Source: Pelosinus baikalensis
GTDB lineage: Bacteria > Bacillota > Negativicutes > DSM-13327
Length of the DNA: 64,000 bases
Direction of reading: 5' to 3'
Assembly (NCBI RefSeq): GCF_020819555.1
Contig: NZ_JAJHJB010000016.1
Location: 44,751 to 108,750, forward strand
Shown here: in pieces, positions 8,194 to 17,536 of the stretch
Layout of the letters: each line of letters begins with the position of its first letter
Numbering within the stretch: position 1 is the stretch's first letter
Notes under the pieces: model-generated
Databases searched by the model: none
Told to the model about the DNA's origin: nothing
The model's input: the letters and a program-made list of their open reading frames with translations, nothing else
Program-made: the position numbers and the translations under genes

Positions 8194-8328
8194 TTATCTT
8201 TCAATTACGACTGCAAATCCTCTGCCGGATTCATCAGTTCGTGCCGCTTCAATGGCTGCATTAAGAGCAAGGAGATTTGTTTGTGCAGCAATTCCGTTGA
8301 TAACTTATACGATATCTTTTGATTTCAT
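8194..8328 (-). pseudogene. Remnant of a methyl-accepting chemotaxis protein signalling hairpin
   Basis: Minus-strand translation gives SKDIV-stop-VINGIAAQTNLLALNAAI, then EAARTDESGRGFAVV and a stop. This is the highly conserved hairpin tip of methyl-accepting chemotaxis proteins (IAxQTNLLALNAAIEAARAGE), here only about 45 codons and with an internal stop. Nothing else of the gene remains. It is a decayed fragment between the hairpin repeat and the dnaJ leader. Confidence 0.85.
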
Positions 8329-8627
8329 CATTTAAGAAGTTTTTTCAGTCAATACAAAATGTAAAGTTATAAAAAAGTGTAAGATATATTTATAAAATCA
8401 AAAGTCAAATAGTCAAATAAAAACATTGACTTTTAATAAGAGAAATTGGTAAAATATTAGTAGAGAAGATGGTTAATATTATGTTAGCAGCACATTATTC
8501 TCGGATTAAGATCAAATTCTATCGCCCCAAATACAAGGAAGTATAAAAATGACAGTATTGATGCAAAATTTGATAAAACAGCTGCAAGAAATAAATCTGC
8601 AGCTATTGAAGAAGGTAGGTGAAAGGT
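8329..8627 (+). other. Upstream region of the dnaJ-clpB pair
   Basis: About 300 AT-rich bases. I see no CIRCE (HrcA) operator. Two very short frames (from 8481, 20 codons; from 8549, 31 codons overlapping the DnaJ start) have no convincing ribosome site, and a 44-codon frame ending at the DnaJ start has no start codon; I do not call them genes. Confidence 0.4.
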
Positions 8628-9629
8628 ATGAAATTTATTGACTATTATGAAGTTTTAGGTGTGCCAAAGGCCGCCACTGATAAAGAAATAAAAACGGCAT
8701 ATCGAAAACTAGCCAGGCAATATCATCCTGATGTGCAAAAAGGGAAGGAAAAGAAAGAGGCAGAAGAAAAGTTTAAAGAAATCAATGAGGCATATGAGGT
8801 ATTAGGTGATGCTTCCAATCGGGAAAAGTATGATAAATTAGGAGAAAACTGGCGGATGGGTCAAGAATTTCAGCCGCCACCCAATGCTTCTGGGTATCAG
8901 ACGTATCATATGGATGGAATGGATGGCTTTGGTTTCAGCGATTTTTTCTCCTCCATTTTTGGGCAGGAGTTTTCTAGCCAGCGAGATGGTTATGGGAGAG
9001 GTTATCAGGCAAGGCAGCCTAGATATGAAGGGGACGATGTGGAAGCCACAATCAGCCTGACAGTGGAAGAACTGATGGCGGGAGCAGAGAAAGAAATTCA
9101 AATTCATGTACCAGTCATTTGTGCTGCCTGTGAAGGGCAGCGCTTTACCAGCAGGGGCGTGTGCAGTACCTGTAAGGGGGCAGGAGTCACGGAAGAACAT
9201 AAAAAGTTAAAGGTGAAAATTCCTGGTAAGTCTTATCCTGGCACTGTGTTGCGTCTAAAAGGAATGGGGGGCAAAGGTTCTAATAATGGTGCAAATGGTG
9301 ATTTGTATCTTCATGCAGAGATGAAACCTCAGTCCAATTGGCGTGTTATCAACCAGATTGACTTAGAGGGCGATTTGACGATTTATCCGGAACAAGCTGT
9401 TTTAGGGGATCTGGTTTCCGTGCATACTCCATCGGGGATAGTTGAAGTGAAGATTCAGCCAGGAACTCGTTCTGGTCAGAAACTTCGTTTAAAAGATAGA
9501 GGATTTAAGAAGAATGCAACTTTGGGGGATTTGTATATAAAAATTCAGATTGATATTCCGCGGAATCAAAAGACGGAAGAAATGGAGCTTTATAAACAGA
9601 TTTATGCCCTGCGCCACAAAAAAATATGA
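8628..9629 (+). CDS. DnaJ/CbpA-like Hsp40 co-chaperone
   Basis: Hsp70 co-chaperone: J-domain at residues 1-70 with the HPD motif (YRKLARQYHPDVQKG), a glycine/phenylalanine-rich linker (GFGFSDFFSSIFGQ), and the two beta-barrel substrate-binding domains. The zinc region is reduced to two CxxC pairs (CAACEGQ and CSTCKGAG) instead of the four repeats of true DnaJ, placing it between DnaJ and CbpA. The ATG at 8628 follows AGGTG by 7 bases; a GTG three codons earlier is possible. It is 40 bases upstream of clpB, so it very likely feeds the ClpB disaggregase with Hsp70-bound substrates in one operon. Confidence 0.92.
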   Translation: MKFIDYYEVLGVPKAATDKEIKTAYRKLARQYHPDVQKGKEKKEAEEKFKEINEAYEVLGDASNREKYDKLGENWRMGQEFQPPPNASGYQTYHMDGMDGFGFSDFFSSIFGQEFSSQRDGYGRGYQARQPRYEGDDVEATISLTVEELMAGAEKEIQIHVPVICAACEGQRFTSRGVCSTCKGAGVTEEHKKLKVKIPGKSYPGTVLRLKGMGGKGSNNGANGDLYLHAEMKPQSNWRVINQIDLEGDLTIYPEQAVLGDLVSVHTPSGIVEVKIQPGTRSGQKLRLKDRGFKKNATLGDLYIKIQIDIPRNQKTEEMELYKQIYALRHKKI

Positions 9630-9669
9630 TTAAGGCTGTTATGTTCGTTATATAGAGGAGGTAAATAGT

Positions 9670-12267
9670 ATGAATCAAGATCAATACACGCAAAAGGCAT
9701 TAGCTGCCCTTTCAGAAGCGCAGCAATTAACTGCGCTGCATTACCAGCAAGAAGTAAGTACCAGGCATTTATTATTAGCACTAGTCAAAGAAGAAGATGG
9801 CATGATTGGGCAAATTTTGGCTCAATCACAAATTGATGTTAAACTCTTAAAGACCAAGGTAGAGAAATTAATCACGAATCAGCCTTCCGTTCGCGGTCAA
9901 GAGGGCAGTCTGCGTATGAATACGGCAATGATTCGGGTGCTGGGTTTAGCGGAAAAAATTGCATCAGGTATGAAAGATCAATTTATCAGTACAGAACATT
10001 TATTACTAGCTGTTGTAGAAGATGGTGATAGTGATGTGGTGGAAGTCTGCAGGGAATTTGGGCTGCATCGCAGTCGCATTCAACAGATTGTAAAGGAATA
10101 TCGTCAAGGACAGCGGATTACCAGCGACAATCCTGAAGAAGGATACCAGGCATTGTCAAAATATGGGCGGGATTTGACCGAAATGGCTAAACAGGGGAAA
10201 TTAGATCCTGTTATTGGTCGAGATGAAGAAATTCGCAGAGCAATAGAAATACTATCTCGCCGTACCAAGAATAATCCTGTGCTGATCGGTGAACCTGGGG
10301 TTGGAAAGACAGCGATTGTAGAAGGGTTAGCTAGGCGCATTGTAGCTGGGGATGTACCAGAAACTTTGAAGAATAAAAGCTTGTATTCCTTAGATCTTAG
10401 TTCTTTAGTGGCTGGTGCCAAATATCGAGGTGAGTTTGAGGAACGCTTGAAAAATGTTTTAAATGAAATTGTTAAATCAGAGGGAAAAATTCTCTTGTTC
10501 ATTGATGAACTTCATACGGTAGTGGGAGCTGGTGCTGCGGAAGGAGCTATGGATGCTGGCAATATTTTAAAACCCATGCTTGCAAGAGGTGAACTTCGTT
10601 GTATTGGTGCTACCACTTTGAATGAATATCGTAAACATATCGAAAAAGATGCTGCTTTGGAGCGTCGTTTCCAACCGGTTCTTGTGGATCAGCCTACAGT
10701 AGAGGATACGATTTCCATATTAAGAGGCTTAAAGGAGCGTTATGAAATTCATCATGGCGTTCGAATCAAGGATAGTGCTCTGGTGTCGGCAGCTGTACTG
10801 TCAGATCGGTATATCTCCGATCGCTTCTTGCCTGATAAAGCGATTGACTTGGTAGATGAGGCTGGTGCGAAATTACGTACAGAAATTGATTCGATGCCCA
10901 GTGAGCTAGATGAGATTTTGCGCCGGGTGATGCAGCTTGAAATTGAAGAACAGGCTCTTAAAAAAGAGAGTGATGCTTCTTCCTTGGAGAAACTGAATAC
11001 GATTCAAGAGGAACTAAAAAACCTGCGTCAAGAAACAGATGTGCTGAGAGTCCAATGGCAGGGAGAAAAGGAAGCTATACTGCGCCTGCGTGGTTTGAAA
11101 AAGGAAATTGAATCTGTCAAAGCCGAGATGGAGACTGCGGAAAGGGCTTATGACCTTACTCATTTGGCAGAGCTCAAATACGGTAAGCTGCCAGAGTTAG
11201 AAGCACGGTTAAAAAACGAAGATGAATTACTAAGCAAAAAACACAATGATAAAGTTCTGTTAAAAGAAGAAGTCGGTGAAGATGACATAGCTAAGATCGT
11301 TAGCCGCTGGACTGGTATTCCGGTTAACCGTATGTTAGCGGGAGAACGAGAAAAACTGGCTAATTTAGAAAGCATTTTGCATACAAGAGTCGTAGGTCAA
11401 GAGGATGCTGTGCAGGCTGTCAGTGAAGCCATCATCAGAGCGCGGGCAGGAGTGAAAGATCCGAATCGTCCAATTGGCTCCTTCATCTTCCTCGGTCCAA
11501 CAGGGGTTGGTAAAACGGAATTGGCAAAAACCCTGGCAGAAGTATTATTCGATGATGAGCGCAGCATGATTCGTGTAGACATGAGTGAATATATGGAGAA
11601 GCATACCGTCGCTCGCTTAATTGGTGCTCCTCCAGGTTATGTTGGTCATGATGAAGGAGGACAATTAACAGAAGCGGTACGTCGTCGCCCTTACAGCGTA
11701 ATTTTGCTGGATGAGATTGAAAAAGCTCATAGTGACGTATTTAATGTTCTGCTGCAAATATTAGACGATGGACGACTAACAGATGGAAAAGGCAGAACCG
11801 TCAATTTTAAAAATACAGTTGTTATTATGACATCCAACTTAGGATCGGCTGAAATTTTACAAAATGAGTTTGAGAGGGCTAAAGAAAAAGTCCTTAGCAT
11901 GCTCAAGTCTCATTTCAGACCTGAATTCTTGAATCGCATTGACGATATTATTGTCTTTAATGCCCTGACAGAGCAGCAAGTTAGTAAAATTGCCGGAATC
12001 CTATTGGAAAACTTGAATAAACGTTTGCAAAAGCAGATGAATATTACCTTGGTTTGGGATGAGGCGGTTTTAACATTACTATCCAAGAAAGGGTACGATT
12101 CTGCATTTGGTGCTCGGCCACTACGCCGCCAGATTAGCAGGTCTATCGAAACAGAGTTAAGCAAAAAAATAGTCCGTGGTGAAATCATGGAAGGCAATAC
12201 CGTTAAACTAAAAGCGCAAGACGGCACAATCATCTTAACCCCGGTAGTAGATGCTGTAAGTCTTTAA
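9670..12267 (+). CDS. clpB: ATP-dependent disaggregase ClpB
   Basis: Hexameric Hsp100 disaggregase, 865 residues, full length. Order: N-terminal Clp repeats (1-145), AAA-1 with Walker A GEPGVGKTAIVEG and Walker B ILLFIDELH, the coiled-coil M domain (about 405-525) that marks ClpB rather than ClpA/ClpC, AAA-2 with Walker A GPTGVGKTELAK and GYVGHDEGG pore loop, and the C-terminal D2-small domain. It has no ClpP-binding IGF/L loop. GGAGG precedes the ATG. It works with DnaK and the upstream DnaJ-like protein. No heat-shock operator is visible nearby. Confidence 0.97.
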   Translation: MNQDQYTQKALAALSEAQQLTALHYQQEVSTRHLLLALVKEEDGMIGQILAQSQIDVKLLKTKVEKLITNQPSVRGQEGSLRMNTAMIRVLGLAEKIASGMKDQFISTEHLLLAVVEDGDSDVVEVCREFGLHRSRIQQIVKEYRQGQRITSDNPEEGYQALSKYGRDLTEMAKQGKLDPVIGRDEEIRRAIEILSRRTKNNPVLIGEPGVGKTAIVEGLARRIVAGDVPETLKNKSLYSLDLSSLVAGAKYRGEFEERLKNVLNEIVKSEGKILLFIDELHTVVGAGAAEGAMDAGNILKPMLARGELRCIGATTLNEYRKHIEKDAALERRFQPVLVDQPTVEDTISILRGLKERYEIHHGVRIKDSALVSAAVLSDRYISDRFLPDKAIDLVDEAGAKLRTEIDSMPSELDEILRRVMQLEIEEQALKKESDASSLEKLNTIQEELKNLRQETDVLRVQWQGEKEAILRLRGLKKEIESVKAEMETAERAYDLTHLAELKYGKLPELEARLKNEDELLSKKHNDKVLLKEEVGEDDIAKIVSRWTGIPVNRMLAGEREKLANLESILHTRVVGQEDAVQAVSEAIIRARAGVKDPNRPIGSFIFLGPTGVGKTELAKTLAEVLFDDERSMIRVDMSEYMEKHTVARLIGAPPGYVGHDEGGQLTEAVRRRPYSVILLDEIEKAHSDVFNVLLQILDDGRLTDGKGRTVNFKNTVVIMTSNLGSAEILQNEFERAKEKVLSMLKSHFRPEFLNRIDDIIVFNALTEQQVSKIAGILLENLNKRLQKQMNITLVWDEAVLTLLSKKGYDSAFGARPLRRQISRSIETELSKKIVRGEIMEGNTVKLKAQDGTIILTPVVDAVSL

Positions 12268-12306
12268 ATAATAAACTCCTGCAAACGTTGCAGGAGTTTA
12301 TTATTT
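12266..12306 (+). terminator. Strong intrinsic terminator of clpB
   Basis: Perfect 19-bp stem with an ACG loop beginning inside the clpB stop codon and ending in TTATTTT. Confidence 0.9.
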
Positions 12307-12357
12307 TATGGTAAATAGAATGAAGTATTAAAGTCATTATTAATAGGAGGACTGTAC

Positions 12358-13269
12358 ATGCCAGTTACATTAGATGGAAAGTTAGTAATTGCCATCTCTT
12401 CACGTGCTCTTTTTGACTTAGATGCCAGTAATAAAATTTTTGAAGAAGAAGGAGAAGAACAGTACACAAAATATCAGATTGAACATGAAAATGAGCTGCT
12501 GAACCATGGAGTGGCGTTTCCATTAATAAAACGTCTGCTGAAGCTGCGAGATCCTGAAACGGGAGAACCTATGGTAGAAATTATTCTGATTTCCAAAAAT
12601 GATCCAAATACTGGCTTGAGAGTTTTTAATTCCATAGAGCAGCATAAATTGGATATTACCAGGGCTGCATTTACTAGGGGACGGTCGCCATATAAGTATT
12701 TAAAAGCCTTTAAAGCCGATTTATTTTTATCTGCTAATCCCGAGGATGTATCACTTGCCCTTGAAAATGGGCATGCCAGTGCTACCATTTATGCAGGAAC
12801 GTATGTAAAGCAAGAGGACGATATGGAGGAAATTCGCATTGCTTTTGATGGTGATGCGGTTATATTTAGTGATGAAGCGGAAAAAATATATCAGCAGATG
12901 GGTTTAGAAGAATTCAAAAAACATGAAGCGGAAAAAAGTGAAATACCGTTGCCGCCTGGTCCTTTCATGTCTTTTTTAACGTCCTTAAATAATGTGCAGA
13001 AGGCTTATAAAGATAAGGAGAAGAAGACAATACGAACAGCACTTGTGACAGCACGAAATGCGCCAGCCCACAAAAGAGCAATCAAGACATTGCGGTCATG
13101 GGGAATTACAGTGGATGAAGCTTTCTTTTTAGGAGGATTGGATAAAGCAGCCATTTTAGAAAGCTTTAACCCCCATATCTTTTTTGATGATCAACATACT
13201 TACTGCATTAATGCTTCAAAAGTAGTACCAACAGGGCATGTACCAAGCGGTGTAACAAACAGTTACTGA
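12358..13269 (+). CDS. 5'-nucleotidase (cytosolic NT5-I-like, PF06189 type)
   Basis: Cytoplasmic HAD-fold nucleotidase of 303 residues, related to the eukaryotic cytosolic 5'-nucleotidase I family found widely in bacteria. Conserved blocks are AISSRALFDLDASNKIFEEE with the nucleophile region, LISKNDPNTGLRVFNSIEQH, ITRAAFTRGRSPYKYL, and RIAFDGDAVIFSDEAE with the acid residues near the metal site; the C-terminal HIFFDDQ completes the HAD set. It removes phosphate from nucleoside monophosphates; base preference cannot be read. AGGAGG precedes the ATG. A single-gene unit after the clpB terminator, 60 bases before the AhpD-like gene. Confidence 0.88.
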   Translation: MPVTLDGKLVIAISSRALFDLDASNKIFEEEGEEQYTKYQIEHENELLNHGVAFPLIKRLLKLRDPETGEPMVEIILISKNDPNTGLRVFNSIEQHKLDITRAAFTRGRSPYKYLKAFKADLFLSANPEDVSLALENGHASATIYAGTYVKQEDDMEEIRIAFDGDAVIFSDEAEKIYQQMGLEEFKKHEAEKSEIPLPPGPFMSFLTSLNNVQKAYKDKEKKTIRTALVTARNAPAHKRAIKTLRSWGITVDEAFFLGGLDKAAILESFNPHIFFDDQHTYCINASKVVPTGHVPSGVTNSY

Positions 13270-13330
13270 TTATTAGGAACATAAAAAAAGAAGCCACTCC
13301 AAGGAAATACATTGTATAGGGGGACGAAAA

Positions 13331-13651
13331 ATGAGTGACAAATTGTTAATAAGTAATGCCTTTCAGACTTTTTTAACGGAGGCTCCAGAACATCAAAAGG
13401 TCTGGATGGAGACGGTGAAAAAGTGGGGTGAGGCAAGTCAGCTAGATAAGAAAACAGAAACTCTTTCCTATCTATCTGTATTAGCAGTATTAAGATTGGA
13501 AGGCGGACTGCCTTTTCATGTAAAACAAGCGAAAGCAGTAGGAGCGACCAGAGAAGAAGTCATAAGTGCTATTCTAGTGGGACTGCCAGCAGCAGGAAAC
13601 GTTGTGATCCAATCCTTACCAATCGCTTTGAGCGCTTATGATAATGAATAA
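13331..13651 (+). CDS. Carboxymuconolactone decarboxylase/AhpD-like protein without Cys pair
   Basis: All-helical protein of 106 residues with the CMD fold pattern (LSYLSVLAVLRLEG, then HVKQAKAVGATREEVISAIL). The GATREEV turn is the family hallmark. The CxxC found in AhpD-type peroxidase partners is missing; the protein has no cysteine at all, so a redox role is unlikely and a decarboxylase-like or structural role more likely. GGGG precedes the ATG at a normal distance. It may be co-transcribed with the nucleotidase gene. Confidence 0.8.
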   Translation: MSDKLLISNAFQTFLTEAPEHQKVWMETVKKWGEASQLDKKTETLSYLSVLAVLRLEGGLPFHVKQAKAVGATREEVISAILVGLPAAGNVVIQSLPIALSAYDNE

Positions 13652-13690
13652 GATAACCATAGGTTAGCTGCATTACCGAACATAGGTGAA

Positions 13691-13739
13691 AGGGGCTGTC
13701 GCATTAGCGATTATAATTATATCGCTAACGACAGCTTTT
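13691..13739 (+). terminator. Terminator of the AGGGGCTGTCGCA repeat type
   Basis: GCTGTCGCATTAGCGAT pairs with ATCGCTAACGACAGC around an AT-rich loop and ends in TTTTC. The left arm resembles the complement of repeats at 20571-20608 and 45265-45304. It ends the nucleotidase/AhpD-like transcript. Confidence 0.8.
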
Positions 13740-14035
13740 CCCTTGCAAAAACCAAGCTACTAGCTTGTCTTGGCATTAAGGAACCCCTCCCTGCCCCCTT
13801 TAGCAATAGCCGATTTGTGCTGCTAGAACCATTTCGCTAGAAGTAACATCTTTTTCATTGTATTTATCGTCCTTAACGCCTTAACATTAACTTCGACACT
13901 GCTGGGCGTTATTTCCCCCTTGACCGAAAAGTTTAGTATATCTTGAGACAAGGATCCTGTCCCTTTCAGGCAGGAGTTTTTTGTTTATACGGTAAATTTT
14001 AAAAAAGGAATGTGTTAGGAGGGAAATCTTATTTT
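13740..14035. other. Intergenic region with terminator-like hairpin before the sensor kinase
   Basis: No intact gene. Minus-strand codons about 13795-13870 give a 24-residue open stretch (KDDKYNEKDVTSSEMVLAAQ) with no start; it may be a gene remnant but I do not recognise it. The sequence TAGCAATAGCCGATT recurs at 20388. At 13953-13985 a short stem (CCTGTC/GGCAGG) with a T run looks like a terminator or leader attenuator just upstream of the kinase gene. Confidence 0.45.
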
Positions 14036-16072
14036 ATGCATAAGAAATTAGTTTATACTATTATATTAATAATTCTGCTTGTATTGGGAGTTATTAATAG
14101 TTTTTGGGAATTTGAATATAATGTTAATTCGCTTGAGTCTTTCGGGAAATCCAATGAGCTTACCAGGGAGGAACGGGAGTGGCTGGATCAACATGGGGAT
14201 ATTATCTATGGAGCTGACAACAATGCGCCGCCATTAAGATATATGGATGAAGAAAGTAAGCAATATCAAGGTATTGTTATAGATTATATCAGAGCTTTAT
14301 CTATCGAATTGGAAAAAGAAATAAAGGTTAAGCCGTTGGTTTGGAATCAAGCCCTAGATAGTCTGGCAAAAGGGGAAACAGACATTTGTGATATGTATCC
14401 TTCCGAAGAAAGGGCAAAGTATTATCTTTTTTCCGAGCCTATATATAATGAAAAATCTATTATTTTGGTTCCTAGGGATAATCAGGAAATTAGTCACTAT
14501 AATGATTTACGGAATAAGGCGGTCGCGGCTCAGGAAGGAGATTATGTTTGTGAATTTCTAAATTCAAAGGTTGATAGTATTGATTATGTATATGCACCGG
14601 ATTACTATGGGGCGATTATGCGTTTAAAAGAAGGAAAAGTAAGCGCGGTAGTAGGGGACGAACCGGTAATCAGCTGGCTGATTGATAAATTGAATTTGGA
14701 AAATGAATTTAAAATCCTTGAGAATCCCATTTACGAAAAGGAATGTGTTTTAGCAGTTCCCAAATCGGAAAAAATTCTTCTTAATATAATCAATAAAGGG
14801 ATTTATAATCTGAACCGGAAAAATACGATGGCAAAGATACAGCAAAAATGGTTTGGTATATCGGCACCTTTTATAAAACAAAAGATATTGGAAAAACTAG
14901 GTTTAAGTGTTGGAATATTTAGTATTGTAATACTTATGAGCTTTTTCCTGTTCTATACATGGAATTATCAATTAAAAAAAGAAGTACAAAAAAGAACTGA
15001 AGAGTTATATATGAGTAGAAATGATTTGGAAACTACTTTCAATGGGTTAATCCATTGGATGATTATCGTGAATAAGGACTACCGCATAGTTGAAGTCAAT
15101 AAATCTTTTTGTGACATAATGAAACATGACAAAAATGACATAATTAATAAAAAATGCCGGGAATTTCCTGGAAGCTTATGTACTGCTGACTGTGATAGCT
15201 GTATAATCAACAGGACGCTGCTTGAAGAGAAAAACTTGCAATATGAGTTTAAATATCGAAATAGAATCTATGAAATGAGTACTTTTCCGCTTAAGGATAA
15301 TTTAAAAAATACACATAGGATACTTATTATGATTAAAGATATTACAAGTTCCAGGGTCGTTGAACAGCAGCTTTTGCATTCCAATAAAATGGCGGCCATA
15401 GGTCAGTTGGCAGCAGGGGTAGCTCACGAGATTAGGAATCCGCTGGGCTTAATACGAAATTATTGCTATCTTCTGAAAAATGATATGAACATAAATCACA
15501 ATGTATCTAAAGAAGCCGTTAGTGTTATCGAAGCTTCTGTTGAAAAAGCGAGTAATGTCATAGAAAATTTACTTAATTTTTCTAGAATTTCAGGTAATAG
15601 CAGAGAAAATATCAACATTAGAGATTGTATTAGTAGTATTATAAAACTGGAACATAAAGTAATGGTCAAAAGAAATATTCAAGAAGAGATTATATGTGAC
15701 ACGGATATCATATGTTATGTAAATCAAGAGTCAATAAAGCATATTTTTATTAATCTGATTGCCAATGCCATTGATGCGATGCCTGATGGCGGAGTACTAA
15801 CAATTCGCTGTGAGAAAAAACAGGATACGCTGTTTATTTCATGTTCAGATACTGGAATTGGGATTAATGAAAAGGATCTGGATAATATTTTTAACCCCTT
15901 TTTTACTACGAAGCGGCTGGGACAAGGGACCGGTTTGGGGTTATATATTGTATATAATGAAGTGCAAAAATTTGTCGGAGATATTAAAGTTTCAAGTAAA
16001 CTGGGGAAAGGTACTGATTTTTATATTACGCTGCCATTAAAGGGGGAAGATATAACTAATGAAGAGCAATAA
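14036..16072 (+). CDS. Sensor histidine kinase with extracellular SBP_bac_3 domain
   Basis: Membrane kinase of 678 residues. Order: TM1 (about 5-25), a periplasmic type-3 solute-binding domain like amino-acid-binding proteins (about 45-275; starts LDQHGDIIYGADNNAPPLRY), TM2 (about 290-312), a PAS domain with a Cys cluster (CREFPGSLCTADCDSC), HisKA with the phospho-His in VAHEIRNPLG, and HATPase (NAIDAMPDGG, DTGIGI, GTGLGLYI). The start at 14036 gives a clean N-in signal anchor; a GTG at 14012 is possible. It overlaps the downstream activator gene by 14 bases, so the pair is a dedicated NtrB/NtrC-like system. The ligand is probably an amino acid, given the domain and the asparaginase gene nearby (inference). 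Confidence 0.93.
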   Translation: MHKKLVYTIILIILLVLGVINSFWEFEYNVNSLESFGKSNELTREEREWLDQHGDIIYGADNNAPPLRYMDEESKQYQGIVIDYIRALSIELEKEIKVKPLVWNQALDSLAKGETDICDMYPSEERAKYYLFSEPIYNEKSIILVPRDNQEISHYNDLRNKAVAAQEGDYVCEFLNSKVDSIDYVYAPDYYGAIMRLKEGKVSAVVGDEPVISWLIDKLNLENEFKILENPIYEKECVLAVPKSEKILLNIINKGIYNLNRKNTMAKIQQKWFGISAPFIKQKILEKLGLSVGIFSIVILMSFFLFYTWNYQLKKEVQKRTEELYMSRNDLETTFNGLIHWMIIVNKDYRIVEVNKSFCDIMKHDKNDIINKKCREFPGSLCTADCDSCIINRTLLEEKNLQYEFKYRNRIYEMSTFPLKDNLKNTHRILIMIKDITSSRVVEQQLLHSNKMAAIGQLAAGVAHEIRNPLGLIRNYCYLLKNDMNINHNVSKEAVSVIEASVEKASNVIENLLNFSRISGNSRENINIRDCISSIIKLEHKVMVKRNIQEEIICDTDIICYVNQESIKHIFINLIANAIDAMPDGGVLTIRCEKKQDTLFISCSDTGIGINEKDLDNIFNPFFTTKRLGQGTGLGLYIVYNEVQKFVGDIKVSSKLGKGTDFYITLPLKGEDITNEEQ

Positions 16073-17417
16073 CAATTTGAAGATACTGGTAGTAGATGAT
16101 GAAAAAGAATATAGAGAAGTTCTTCAGATGATACTGGAGAGTAAAGGATATATTACAGAGACGGCCTGCAGCGGTAAAGATGCTTTGGAAAAATTAAAAC
16201 AGAAAAATTTTAATTTGGTATTGTCTGACTTAATTATGCCGGGAATGAGTGGGATCGAACTTTTGGAGCAGATAATAGAAAAGCACCCTGAAACGGAAGT
16301 AATTATTGTAACAGGATACGGCACAGTTCAAAATGCAGTAGAAGCGATGAAAAAAGGAGCGTTTACATATTTTATAAAGAGTCACGATCCTGAGGAGCTT
16401 CTCATAGAGATAGGTAAAATCAAAAAGCTAGCAGGTTTGGAAAATAATAATGAACTGGTGCGAAGCCAGCAAATAGATCATAACTTCATGCTAAAAACCA
16501 AGAATTCGAGATTTAAAAAAGTACTGGATATAGCGGAAAAAGCAGCGCAAAGTAATATAAATATTTTGATATTGGGAGAGTCTGGCGTGGGGAAAGAAGT
16601 TTTTGCCCACTATATTCACCATTGCAGTGACCGGAGAGGACGATCTTTTATTGCTATCAACTGTCATGCGTTAGCCAATAATGTACTTGAATCAGAGCTA
16701 TTTGGCCATGAAAAAGGTGCTTTTACCGGTGCGGTAGAGCAAAGAAAAGGAAGATTTGAAGCAGCACACGGCGGTACACTTTTTTTAGATGAAATAGGGG
16801 AAATATCTCTTAGTACGCAGGTCAAGCTGTTAAGGATAATAGAATTAAAAGCAATTGAAAGAATTGGAAGTAATAAATCAATTGATGTGGACTTTAGGCT
16901 TATTTGTGCAACAAATAAGAACCTGCACAAGTCGATTCTGGAGGGTGAATTTAGAGAAGACTTGTTTTATCGAATGAGCACCATTACAATAGAAATTCCA
17001 CCTCTTAGGGATAGAAAAGAGGACCTGACGGATTTAATAGACTTCTTCTTTAAAAGATCAGAAGCTGAACTTAAAAAGAAAGTGAATCAAATAGAAAAGG
17101 GAGTCATGAATTTTCTTTTCTATTATGATTATCCGGGAAATATAAGAGAGTTAAAAAATATCATCGAGCGATTAGTGGCTTTATCAAGCAATGGTATCAT
17201 AAAAGAAGTTGATTTGCCGGAGTATAAAAAGGGCGAACAATGTAACAATGAAATTGTCGAAGTTAAATCTCTCAAAGATGTGAGAAAGGAATTTGAAGCC
17301 AAGTATATTGCAGAAGTCCTTGAACTGAGTGATTATAATATGTCGGCAACGGCAAGAAAATTAGATATAACGAGAAGACAGTTGTTCAATAAAATTACAG
17401 AATATAATCTAAAATAA
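16059..17417 (+). CDS. NtrC-family sigma-54-dependent response regulator
   Basis: Activator of sigma-54 RNA polymerase, 452 residues: receiver with Asp57 (LVLSDLIMPG), AAA+ domain with Walker A GESGVGKEVFAHY, the sigma-54 contact loop GAFTGA, Walker B GGTLFLDEIGE and arginine finger region, then a Fis-type helix-turn-helix (ATARKLDITRRQLFNKI). GGGGGA lies before the ATG, which overlaps the kinase gene. Downstream lie two palindromes and a near-perfect -24/-12 promoter in front of the antiporter gene, the natural targets of this protein. Confidence 0.95.
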   Translation: MKSNNNLKILVVDDEKEYREVLQMILESKGYITETACSGKDALEKLKQKNFNLVLSDLIMPGMSGIELLEQIIEKHPETEVIIVTGYGTVQNAVEAMKKGAFTYFIKSHDPEELLIEIGKIKKLAGLENNNELVRSQQIDHNFMLKTKNSRFKKVLDIAEKAAQSNINILILGESGVGKEVFAHYIHHCSDRRGRSFIAINCHALANNVLESELFGHEKGAFTGAVEQRKGRFEAAHGGTLFLDEIGEISLSTQVKLLRIIELKAIERIGSNKSIDVDFRLICATNKNLHKSILEGEFREDLFYRMSTITIEIPPLRDRKEDLTDLIDFFFKRSEAELKKKVNQIEKGVMNFLFYYDYPGNIRELKNIIERLVALSSNGIIKEVDLPEYKKGEQCNNEIVEVKSLKDVRKEFEAKYIAEVLELSDYNMSATARKLDITRRQLFNKITEYNLK

Positions 17418-17429
17418 TAAGATACAGAA

Positions 17430-17482
17430 AATTGGACCGGGTTGGCATTATATTATAGATATTTTGTCAACCCGGTCCAATT
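17430..17482. repeat. 15-bp inverted repeat downstream of the activator gene
   Basis: AATTGGACCGGGTTG and its perfect complement flank a 23-base AT-rich loop, 13 bases after the stop. There is no T run, so it may be a terminator of weak type or an mRNA-end or protein-binding structure. Confidence 0.65.
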
Positions 17483-17491
17483 ATCCGCAGG

Positions 17492-17536
17492 CGCTAACAG
17501 GAAATAAATTTCCTATTAGCGTGGAAATTTATTTCC
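17492..17536 (+). promoter_or_regulatory. Putative enhancer sites for the sigma-54 activator
   Basis: A 30-bp near-perfect palindrome (CGCTAA-n-AGGAAATAAATTTCCT-n-TTAGCG, 17492-17521) is followed at once by a second palindrome GGAAATTTATTTCC (17523-17536). They centre about 110-140 bases before the predicted start site, the usual place for dimeric NtrC-type binding sites. Two GATATATC palindromes follow at 17541 and 17560. Confidence 0.7.

Noticed and set aside
8008..8322. 104-residue plus-strand ORF after the PLP enzyme
   Set aside because: It is the opposite strand of a hairpin repeat and of the chemotaxis-receptor remnant.
8329..8627. CIRCE/HrcA operator before dnaJ-clpB
   Set aside because: No TTAGCACTC-N9-GAGTGCTAA-like dyad is present.
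8481..8644. Short ORFs before dnaJ
   Set aside because: Frames of 20-31 codons without good ribosome sites; a 44-codon frame lacks a start codon.
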